Below are positions 57,510 through 64,000 of a stretch of DNA of 64,000 nt, in pieces. This DNA comes from Mycetocola_A sp015752285 (lineage in GTDB: Bacteria; Actinomycetota; Actinomycetes; Actinomycetales; Microbacteriaceae). Each line of letters opens with the position of its first letter. Position 1 is the first letter of the stretch. Location of the stretch: the NCBI RefSeq assembly GCF_015752285.1, contig NZ_JADOUY010000006.1, forward strand, positions 117,956-181,955, read 5' to 3'. Made by a program: the position numbers and the translations under genes. The notes beneath the pieces were generated by a model that was not told the DNA's origin, searched no databases, and was given only the letters and a program-made list of their open reading frames with translations.

Positions 57510-58709
57510 ATGGCGGAACGCGTCGTACTCGCATACTCGGGCGGCCTCGACACCTCGGTGGGAATCGGCTGGTTGAAGGATGCCACAGGCAAGGAGGTCG
57601 TCGCGCTCGCGATCGACGTCGGCCAGGAGGGCGAAGACATGGAGGTCATCCGCCAGCGCGCACTCGACTGCGGTGCAGTGGAGTCCGTCGTCGTCGACGC
57701 CCGTGAGGAGTTCGCCAGCGACTACCTCATGCCGGCACTCAAGGCGAACGCCCTGTACCAGAAGCGCTACCCGCTCGTGTCTGCTCTGAGCCGTCCGCTC
57801 ATCGCCAAGTACCTGGCGTCGACGGCAAAGGAGCTCGGCGCCAACAGCGTCGCCCACGGCTGCACCGGCAAGGGCAACGACCAGGTCCGGTTCGAGGCGG
57901 CCGTCGCTGCGCTCGCTCCCGACCTCACGAGCATCGCTCCTGTACGCGACCTTGCGCTCACCCGCGACAAGGCGATCATCTACGCGGAGCAGCACAACCT
58001 GCCGATCGCCCAGTCGAAAAAGAGCCCGTACTCCATCGACCAGAATGTCTGGGGCCGCGCGGTCGAGACCGGATTCCTCGAAGACCCGTGGAACGCCCCG
58101 GTCGAGGACCTCTACACCTACACGAAGAACCCCGCGGATGCCGGTGCGCCGACCGAGGTCGTCATCACATTCGACCAGGGCATCCCCGTCGCATACGACG
58201 GCACATCGATCACGCCGCTGCAGGCCGTCGAGCTCATGAACCGGATCGCCGGCGACCAGGGTGTCGGGCGCATCGACATCGTCGAGGACCGCCTCGTTGG
58301 AATCAAGAGCCGTGAGGTGTACGAATCCCCGGCCGGCATCGCCCTGATCACCGCTCATGAAGAACTCGAGAACATGACGATCGAGCGCGACCTCGCGCGC
58401 TACAAGCGCACCGTCGAATCGAAGTGGGCAGAGCTGGTCTACGACGGTCTCTGGTTCTCCGGTCTGAAGAAGGCCCTCGATGTGTTCATCGACGAGACGC
58501 AGAAGCACGTCTCCGGTGACATCCGCCTCAAGCTGCACGCCGGAAGCGCTGTCGTCACCGGCCGGCGCAGTGACTCGAGCCTCTACGACTTCAACCTCGC
58601 CACCTACGACACCGGTGACACCTTCGACCAGTCGCTGGCCAAGGGGTTCATCGAGCTGTGGTCGCTGCCGAGCAAGATCTCGGCCCGCCGCGACGCCGGT
58701 CAGGAGTAG
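57510..58709 (+). CDS. argG: Argininosuccinate synthase
   Basis: A 399-residue ATP-dependent ligase. P-loop-like AYSGGLDTSVGI, CTGKGNDQVRFE and SPYSIDQNVWGRAVE are present. A 62-bp gap from argF contains TACACT at 57471 and AAGGAGAAG before the ATG, so argGH may also be transcribed separately. Confidence 0.97.
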   Translation: MAERVVLAYSGGLDTSVGIGWLKDATGKEVVALAIDVGQEGEDMEVIRQRALDCGAVESVVVDAREEFASDYLMPALKANALYQKRYPLVSALSRPLIAKYLASTAKELGANSVAHGCTGKGNDQVRFEAAVAALAPDLTSIAPVRDLALTRDKAIIYAEQHNLPIAQSKKSPYSIDQNVWGRAVETGFLEDPWNAPVEDLYTYTKNPADAGAPTEVVITFDQGIPVAYDGTSITPLQAVELMNRIAGDQGVGRIDIVEDRLVGIKSREVYESPAGIALITAHEELENMTIERDLARYKRTVESKWAELVYDGLWFSGLKKALDVFIDETQKHVSGDIRLKLHAGSAVVTGRRSDSSLYDFNLATYDTGDTFDQSLAKGFIELWSLPSKISARRDAGQE

Positions 58710-58712
58710 AGC

Positions 58713-60143
58713 ATGTCGGGTGACGCGAATCGGGCGAAAGAAGCCGGCGCACTCTGGGGCGGCCGCTTTGCGACGGGTCCGTCACCCGAGCTCTCTCGGC
58801 TGAGCAAGTCGACCCAGTTCGACTGGCAGCTGGCGGCGTATGACATCGCCGGTTCGAGGGCGCACGCGAAAGCGCTCGCGGCTGCCGGCTACCTTGCCGA
58901 ACCCGAGCTCGTCGCGATGCTGGATGCGCTCGACCGCCTCGACGCCGACGTGGCATCTGGGGAGTTCACTGCGGCGGAGTCCGATGAAGACGTGCACTCC
59001 GCACTCGAGCGCGGGCTCATCGAACGCGCCGGTGTCGATCTCGGTGGCAAGCTCCGCGCCGGCCGCAGCCGCAACGACCAGATCGCGACGCTGGTGCGGC
59101 TGTACCTGCTGGATCACTCCCGGCTCATCGGTCATCTCGTCGTGCAGCTCATCGACGCGATCGCCTCGCAGGCCGAGGCGCACGGCGACGCTCCGATGCC
59201 AGGGCGCACCCACCTGCAGCACGCCCAGCCGGTGTTGCTCGCGCACCACCTGCTCGCTCATGCCTGGCCGCTCGTCCGTGACCTGGAACGTCTCGCCGAC
59301 TGGACGAAGCGGGCATCCGTGTCACCGTACGGCTCAGGCGCTCTCGCCGGGAGCTCGCTCGGTCTCGATCCCCAGCTCGTGGCATCCGAACTCGGGCTCG
59401 ATCGCCCGACCGAGAACTCGATCGATGCGACCGCCAGCCGCGATGTCGTCGCCGAGTTCGCGTTCGTCACGGCGATGATGGGGATCAACCTGTCGCGCTT
59501 CGCCGAGGAGATCATTCTCTGGAACACGCGTGAGTTCGACTTCGTCACGCTCGACGACGGCTATTCGACAGGTTCGAGCATCATGCCGCAAAAGAAGAAC
59601 CCGGACATTGCTGAGCTGGCTCGCGGTAAAGCGGGGCGGCTCATCGGCAATCTCACCGGCCTGCTTGCGACGCTCAAAGGGCTGCCGCTCGCCTACAACC
59701 GTGACCTGCAGGAAGACAAGGAGCCGGTCTTCGACACCGTCGAGCAGCTCGAAGTTCTGCTACCCGCGTTCACCGGGATGGTCGCCACCCTGCGTTTCAA
59801 CACCGAGCGGATGGCTGAGCTGGCCCCTCAGGGATTCTCCCTCGCCACCGATGTGGCCGAGTGGCTGGTCAAGCAGGGCGTCTCGTTCCGTGACGCTCAT
59901 GAGATCTCCGGTGAACTCGTTCGCCACTGTGAAGAGCGCGACCTCGAGCTTCACGAGCCATCCGATGCCGACCTGGCCGCCCTGTCGCCTCACCTGGCAC
60001 CGGCGGTGCGAGAGGTCCTCACCGTCGCCGGTTCGATCGGGTCGCGCACAGGCGCAGGCGGCACAGCGCCCGAACGTGTCGCCGAACAGCGGATCGCGCT
60101 CACCACGCGGGTCCGCCACCTGTCTCAGGCGCTTGCGGGCTGA
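58713..60143 (+). CDS. argH: Argininosuccinate lyase
   Basis: A 476-residue fumarase/aspartase-superfamily lyase releasing arginine and fumarate. Signature GSSIMPQKKNPD, catalytic His region RTHLQHAQPV, and start LWGGRFATGPS. Three bp after argG. It completes all steps from acetylglutamate to arginine in one cluster. Confidence 0.97.
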   Translation: MSGDANRAKEAGALWGGRFATGPSPELSRLSKSTQFDWQLAAYDIAGSRAHAKALAAAGYLAEPELVAMLDALDRLDADVASGEFTAAESDEDVHSALERGLIERAGVDLGGKLRAGRSRNDQIATLVRLYLLDHSRLIGHLVVQLIDAIASQAEAHGDAPMPGRTHLQHAQPVLLAHHLLAHAWPLVRDLERLADWTKRASVSPYGSGALAGSSLGLDPQLVASELGLDRPTENSIDATASRDVVAEFAFVTAMMGINLSRFAEEIILWNTREFDFVTLDDGYSTGSSIMPQKKNPDIAELARGKAGRLIGNLTGLLATLKGLPLAYNRDLQEDKEPVFDTVEQLEVLLPAFTGMVATLRFNTERMAELAPQGFSLATDVAEWLVKQGVSFRDAHEISGELVRHCEERDLELHEPSDADLAALSPHLAPAVREVLTVAGSIGSRTGAGGTAPERVAEQRIALTTRVRHLSQALAG

Positions 60144-60149
60144 GCCGCG

Positions 60150-60749
60150 GTGACCGGCCGCATCGACCGGGCGTTCCTCGAGCGTCCGTCGCTCGAGGTC
60201 GCGCCGACGTTGCTCGGCGCGGTGCTCAGCCACACGACGGATGCCGGAACCGTCGCGGTGCGCATCACCGAGGTCGAGGCTTACGTAGGGCAGGGCGTTG
60301 ATCCGGGTTCGCACGCGTTCCGCGGAAAGACCGCGCGCAACGCGAGCATGTTCGGCGAGCCAGGACATCTGTACTGTTACTTCACCTATGGGATGCACGT
60401 CTGCGCGAACGTCGTCTGCTCGCCAGATGGCGAAGCATCCGGGTGCCTGATCCGGGCCGGTGACGTGGTTGAAGGGATCGACCTCGCGCGGAGCCGCCGC
60501 GTCACCTCGAAGAGCGACCGTGATCTCGCGCAGGGGCCCGCCCGACTCGTCGTCGCCCTCGGTATCAGCCTCACCGATGACGGAAGCGACCTGTTCGCTG
60601 CGCCGTTCTCCCTCGAGGGTACGACCACGTCCGTCGAGCACGCGACCGGGCCGCGAACCGGCCTCGCCGGGGGAGCGGAGTTGCCGTGGCGATTCTGGAT
60701 TCCGGGAGAGCCGAGTGTCTCGCCGTACAAGAAGCATCCAAAGGCTTGA
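60150..60749 (+). CDS. mpg: DNA-3-methyladenine glycosylase (AAG/Mpg family)
   Basis: A 199-residue alkylbase glycosylase of base-excision repair. ITEVEAYVGQGVDPGSHAFRGKTARNASMFGEPGHLYCYFTYGMH contains the catalytic Glu (TEVEAY) and the flipped-base pocket. GTG start 7 bp after argH; the argH-mpg-tyrS order is frequent in actinobacteria, here interrupted by three genes. Confidence 0.94.
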   Translation: MTGRIDRAFLERPSLEVAPTLLGAVLSHTTDAGTVAVRITEVEAYVGQGVDPGSHAFRGKTARNASMFGEPGHLYCYFTYGMHVCANVVCSPDGEASGCLIRAGDVVEGIDLARSRRVTSKSDRDLAQGPARLVVALGISLTDDGSDLFAAPFSLEGTTTSVEHATGPRTGLAGGAELPWRFWIPGEPSVSPYKKHPKA

Positions 60750-60781
60750 CCGGAACCGATCGGGCGCGGTTGGCTGAGAGC

Positions 60782-61126
60782 ATGGCTATCGTAGAGCATT
60801 TCGAGATCCCCGCTGATGACATGGACCGAGCGAAGGCGTTCTACGGAATGATCTTCGGCTGGTCGATGACCGACTGGGATGCTGAGAACACGATGATCGA
60901 CAAACCGGATGCCGGCGGCATCGGTGGCGACATCCACAAACGAAACGTGGTGCCACATCCCACCGTGGTGATCAGCGTGGACGACATCGATGCGACGCTG
61001 GCTCTCGTCGAGGCTCACGGCGGCAAGCGGATCGGTGAGATCCAAACGCTTACCGACACCGACCGTTACGCGTACTTCTCCGATAGCGAGGGCAACATCG
61101 TGGGGTTGTTCGACTCGACCGAGTGA
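60782..61126 (+). CDS. VOC (glyoxalase/bleomycin-resistance fold) protein
   Basis: A 114-residue VOC protein: FEIPADDMDRAKAFYGMIFGW at the start and the paired half ISVDDIDATLALVEAHGGK ... YAYFSDSEGNIVGLFDS. No metal triad can be assigned with confidence. ATG at 60782 is chosen over a frame extending into mpg. Substrate unknown. Confidence 0.85.
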   Translation: MAIVEHFEIPADDMDRAKAFYGMIFGWSMTDWDAENTMIDKPDAGGIGGDIHKRNVVPHPTVVISVDDIDATLALVEAHGGKRIGEIQTLTDTDRYAYFSDSEGNIVGLFDSTE

Positions 61127-61160
61127 TCGCGCTCGGGCCGGAGTGGTGCTGCGGCGTTGC

Positions 61161-61769
61161 TCAGCTCAACGCGAAATGGAACAGCGCAGCGCTCGACCCC
61201 GCCCAGACCAGGCTGGCGAATGTGCCGATGATGAAGCGCTCACGCGCTTCGGGAGCTTCGAGCTCGGTGAAGCGACCGACGCCTTTGATCGCGATGATGA
61301 CGGCGATGGCTTCGGGAAAGCCGGCCATCAGCGTGCTGGCGACAGCGAACCGTTCCAGGTAACCGATTGTCCGCCCGCCGCGGAGCACCTCGTGCTGTTC
61401 TCCGGCGGTTGCCCGGACGGCGCCCTTCGCTGTGCGGCTCGGTTCGGTCACGATGATGCCGCCGAACAGACCGGGGCGCACGAGACCGCGCGTCGCGAGT
61501 TTGAGTACGTAACTCGTCGCGATCCCGCCGCCGAGTACGGCGATCGCGAGCGAGAGCAGACCGACGACGAGAGTGACGCCGAGCGGCGATGCGGGAGACG
61601 GAATCGAGACAAGTACGAGATCCACGGCGAGGAGCCCGGCGGCGATCGTGATGATCCGGTGGCGACGACGCCAGTGCGCGATGCCGATCGTCGCCAGGCA
61701 GCCGACGGCCAGAAGGATCACGGCCACCCAGTAGAGCGTGATCGGCAGTGCGCCGGTGATCGGGCTCAC
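61161..61769 (-). CDS. Five-span membrane protein paired with SatD-like gene
   Basis: A 202-residue protein with hydrophobic helices at about 11-32, 38-56, 62-88, 140-163 and 180-201, and a hydrophilic loop at 93-138 (EPSRTAKGAVRATAGEQHEVLRGG). No family recognised. GTG has AAGGAG about 8 nt upstream and lies 23 bp after the SatD-like gene on the same strand, so the two form an operon. Confidence 0.75.
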   Translation of the reverse strand: MSPITGALPITLYWVAVILLAVGCLATIGIAHWRRRHRIITIAAGLLAVDLVLVSIPSPASPLGVTLVVGLLSLAIAVLGGGIATSYVLKLATRGLVRPGLFGGIIVTEPSRTAKGAVRATAGEQHEVLRGGRTIGYLERFAVASTLMAGFPEAIAVIIAIKGVGRFTELEAPEARERFIIGTFASLVWAGSSAALFHFALS

Positions 61770-61792
61770 AGTTTTCTCCTTGCCGCGTCGCG

Positions 61793-62458
61793 TCAGTCGG
61801 TCGGTGTTGTCTCGGCGGTACCGGTGAAAGCCGAATCCGCCGAGCGGTTGATCGTGTCGAGAAGCCTAACAAGGGCCTCAGACGATGCCCGCTCGACACG
61901 GATGCCGGCCGCGCGGGCGCGCAAACTGGCAGCGCCTGCCGTGATTCCGAGTCGCTCGGCCGATTCCGACTGGGTGAGTCCCGAGCTGAGCAGGTCGTAC
62001 AGTTCCCAGCCCCCGGCCGTTCGCCGTTCGCGGAGGACGAGCAGCAGGGAGATGAGCGCCTCGACGTCCGATCCGCGGATGCCGTTGCCGCTCTCGGCAT
62101 CCCCGTCGTCGCCCGCGCGGGTCAGCGCGAACCGCGTCGGTGCCTTCTTCGCGCGAGTGACGGCATCCCGGGCCGCGAAGAACGCCTCACCGGTGGCCTC
62201 CCTCGTGGCGCGGGGGAGTGGGAGCTTCGCCTGGCCGACCCCGACACCGATGCTCCAGGACTCCTCGCGCGAGAGTTCGAGCAGTACCCGGAGCGTGTCC
62301 TCGGCTGTGTCTGGCAGCATCTGGATCTCGTCACCCGCGGTCCGATCGGCGGGGAGCGCGAGAGACGGCCCCTCTCGCGCGTTCAGCCGATCCAGGGTCG
62401 ACGCGACCCGGTCGGCCTGATTCCTGCTGTCGATCTGGTCGGCGGTGATGACGAACAT
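61793..62458 (-). CDS. SatD family protein with C-terminal HTH
   Basis: A 221-residue protein. The N-terminal part has the SatD-family pattern: strand MFVITADQIDSR, TAGDEIQMLP, and SIGVGVGQ, followed by ATGEAFFAARDAVTRAK. The C-terminal 60 residues form a probable helix-turn-helix (YDLLSSGLTQSESAERLGITAGAASLRARAAGI). SatD is named after a streptococcal acid-tolerance locus; its mechanism is not established. ATG at 62458 is chosen with GAGGAAG close upstream; an earlier frame start at 62494 would fall in the promoter. Probably represses or senses for the membrane-protein operon. Confidence 0.75.
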   Translation of the reverse strand: MFVITADQIDSRNQADRVASTLDRLNAREGPSLALPADRTAGDEIQMLPDTAEDTLRVLLELSREESWSIGVGVGQAKLPLPRATREATGEAFFAARDAVTRAKKAPTRFALTRAGDDGDAESGNGIRGSDVEALISLLLVLRERRTAGGWELYDLLSSGLTQSESAERLGITAGAASLRARAAGIRVERASSEALVRLLDTINRSADSAFTGTAETTPTD

Positions 62459-62500
62459 GGCTTCCTCTCGGTTTAGGCTGTAGACCCAACTCAATCAATA

Positions 62501-62516
62501 TTAGGTAAAAACCTAA
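62501..62516 (-). promoter_or_regulatory. Inverted repeat in the SatD promoter
   Basis: TTAGGT-AAAA-ACCTAA at 62501-62516. It sits just upstream of a plausible minus-strand promoter (TTGATT, 17 nt, TAAACC, around 62471-62499), 43-58 bp before the satD-like start. AT-rich for this genome. Candidate operator for the HTH of the SatD protein. Confidence 0.5.
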
Positions 62517-62602
62517 AGTAGGTCAAGAGTGAGGGCAGGGGCTCACATTCGATGAACCGCACGTCTCTCAAGGGGCAGGCACGCGCTGATACTGTTGCTC
62601 TC

Positions 62603-63898
62603 GTGTTCCAGCCCACGCTTCAAGCCCAGTCCAATGACCCGTCGTTCGAGGACATCTGGGAGGAGATCGTGTGGCGGGGGCTCGTCCACGTCTCGACCGA
62701 TGCCGCTGAACTCAAGACACTGCTGGCGGGCCCGCCGATCACCTACTACTGCGGGTTCGATCCGACCGCACCCAGCTTGCACCTCGGCAACCTCGTGCAG
62801 ATCCTCGTACTTCGTCGACTTCAGCTCGCCGGCCACAAGCCGCTTGGACTCGTCGGGGGATCGACCGGATTGATCGGTGACCCGCGGCCCACCGCCGAGC
62901 GCACACTGAACACCCCGGAGACCGTGGCCGAATGGGTCGGTTACCTCCAGGGTCAGGTCTCCCGGTTTCTCAGCTTCGAGGGCGACAACGCCGCGCGCAT
63001 GGTCAACAACCTGGACTGGACAGGGCAGCTTTCTGCGATCGACTTCCTCCGGGATGTCGGCAAGTACTTCCGCGTCGGCACCATGCTCAAAAAGGATGCC
63101 GTCAGCGCGCGCCTCAACTCGGACGCAGGTATCAGCTACACCGAATTCAGCTACCAAGTGCTCCAGGGCATGGACTTCCTCGAGCTGTACCGCAGCTACG
63201 ACTGTGTGCTGCAGACCGGTGGCAGTGACCAGTGGGGCAACCTGACCAGCGGCACCGATCTGATCCACAAGGCCGAGGGCACAAGTGCGCACGCCATCGG
63301 TACCCCGCTCATCACGAATGCCGACGGCACCAAGTTCGGCAAGAGCGAGGGCAACGCTGTCTGGCTCAACCCTGAGATGACGAGCCCGTACGCCTTCTAC
63401 CAGTTCTGGCTCAACTCCGACGACGCCGACGTGATCGCTCGGCTGAAGGTCTTCACCTTCCTCACACGTGCCGAGATCGGTGAGCTCGAAGACGCGGTCG
63501 CGCGTGAACCCTTCCGTCGTGAGGCACAGAAGCGGTTGGCCTGGGAAGTCACCTCGCTCGTGCACGGCGCCGAAGCAACGGATGCCGCGATCGCCGCGTC
63601 CGCTGCCCTGTTCGGGCAAGGGGAGCTGGAGAGCCTCGACGCCGACACCCTCGTCGCCGCGCTCCGGGAACTGCCGCACACGACCGCGCCGTCGGGGACA
63701 CTCATCACGCAGCTTCTCGTCGACACCGGGCTCACGTCGAGTGTCGGAGAAGCCAGGCGGGCGATCGCCCAGGGCGGCGTCTACCTGAACAACGCCAAAG
63801 TCGATGGTGAATCCGCCGTGCTCGACGTCACGCTCGCCGGGGGAGTGGCGGTCCTCAGGCGCGGTAAGAAGACCCTCGCCGGCGTGTTTCCCGCCTGA
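62603..63898 (+). CDS. tyrS: Tyrosyl-tRNA synthetase
   Basis: A 431-residue class I synthetase. HIGH-type motif is PSLHLGNL, KMSKS is KFGKS, tyrosine-specificity GGSDQWGN is present, and the C-terminal S4 domain runs from GEARRAIAQGGVYLNN. GTG at 62603 lies 7 nt after TACTGT (62590-62595), so the ATG at 62552, upstream of that promoter, is rejected. Divergent from the SatD-like gene. Confidence 0.96.
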   Translation: MFQPTLQAQSNDPSFEDIWEEIVWRGLVHVSTDAAELKTLLAGPPITYYCGFDPTAPSLHLGNLVQILVLRRLQLAGHKPLGLVGGSTGLIGDPRPTAERTLNTPETVAEWVGYLQGQVSRFLSFEGDNAARMVNNLDWTGQLSAIDFLRDVGKYFRVGTMLKKDAVSARLNSDAGISYTEFSYQVLQGMDFLELYRSYDCVLQTGGSDQWGNLTSGTDLIHKAEGTSAHAIGTPLITNADGTKFGKSEGNAVWLNPEMTSPYAFYQFWLNSDDADVIARLKVFTFLTRAEIGELEDAVAREPFRREAQKRLAWEVTSLVHGAEATDAAIAASAALFGQGELESLDADTLVAALRELPHTTAPSGTLITQLLVDTGLTSSVGEARRAIAQGGVYLNNAKVDGESAVLDVTLAGGVAVLRRGKKTLAGVFPA

Positions 63899-63901
63899 GA
63901 T

Positions 63902-63916
63902 CGGGCGACACGCCCG
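63902..63916 (+). terminator. Short GC hairpin after tyrS
   Basis: CGGGCG ACA CGCCCG, a 6-bp perfect stem starting 4 bp after the tyrS stop. No T-run; possible weak terminator. Confidence 0.45.
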
Positions 63917-63931
63917 GCGTGCGACCGCAAT

Positions 63932-63960
63932 TTGCGGGGCATCCGGGATGTGCGTAAAGT
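63932..63960 (+). promoter_or_regulatory. Strong promoter reading out of the right edge
   Basis: TTGCGG, exactly 17 nt, TAAAGT. It is the best sigma-70-type promoter I see in the window, and no gene starts in the remaining 40 bp, so the target is outside. A stable RNA operon (rRNA or tRNA) would fit but is not shown. Confidence 0.6.
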
Positions 63961-64000
63961 AATCACTCGTCACCCCAAAGGTGCGGCAGAGCGGAACAGC

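Noticed and set aside
62501..62516. DtxR/IdeR iron box
   Set aside because: Arms TTAGG/CCTAA match, but the spacing is 6 nt instead of 9, and the middle bases do not fit the 19-bp consensus.

Overview
The window is 64 kb of chromosomal DNA from a high-G+C actinobacterium. The family is most likely Microbacteriaceae (order Micrococcales), but the genus cannot be settled from this sequence. The evidence is the gene order: ftsK-pgsA-cinA-clgR-DUF3046-recA-recX-miaB-miaA-dapF-hflX-lexA, infC-rpmI-rplT-trmH, gluABCD, pheST, argCJBDFGH-mpg-tyrS, and an accA1-fadE-maoC-citE set. Other support is the strong G/C third-position codon bias, the many GTG starts, and the repeated TANNNT-(6-8 nt)-RTG arrangement typical of leaderless actinobacterial mRNAs. 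The gene content is essentially housekeeping. I see no insertion sequence, prophage, CRISPR array, tRNA or rRNA gene.

Layout. 1-4024: a leucine/branched-chain acyl-CoA degradation operon entering from the left edge. 4149-10747: an aldo/keto reductase, an M16 peptidase, a histidine phosphatase, a GNAT, dapB with a TPR membrane protein, an SDR epimerase and OsmC. 10938-15582: thyA-folA-dapA-rnj, then a GNAT. 15658-20389: ftsK-pgsA-cinA-clgR-DUF3046. 20390-21027: a repeat-rich gap with the LexA-controlled recA promoter. 21028-30014: recA-recX-miaB-miaA-dapF, an rRNA-type methyltransferase, hflX, lexA and a divergent SOS-type LysM protein. 30140-34018: hisC-hisB-hisH-hisA/priA-sseB. 34090-37326: small accessory genes, a multi-span DUF5671-like membrane protein and DUF1844. 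37595-39702: infC (ATT start)-rpmI-rplT and a SpoU methyltransferase. 39790-43210: gluABCD glutamate uptake. 43253-46819: pheST. 47053-51990: an unusual zinc-motif SDR, pnuC and a DUF3516 helicase. 52041-60749: the complete arginine pathway argCJBDFGH plus a 3-methyladenine glycosylase, preceded by a short arginine-rich leader ORF. 60782-64000: a VOC protein, a membrane protein, a SatD-family protein, tyrS, and a strong promoter firing out of the window.

The genes form coherent modules: lysine/cell-wall precursors (dapA, dapB, dapF), SOS repair (recA, recX, lexA, LysM division inhibitor), arginine, histidine, folate/thymidylate, glutamate uptake and translation.

The least explained material is non-coding. 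A modular palindromic element occurs in three intergenic copies (about 9233, 20558 and 46888), built from a CAAATTCAGGAGA box and a CGACACGCCG stem with a partly conserved asymmetric loop. There are also a perfect 52-bp palindrome between two convergent genes, 13-bp and 7-bp tandem arrays next to recA, and the putative arginine leader peptide.
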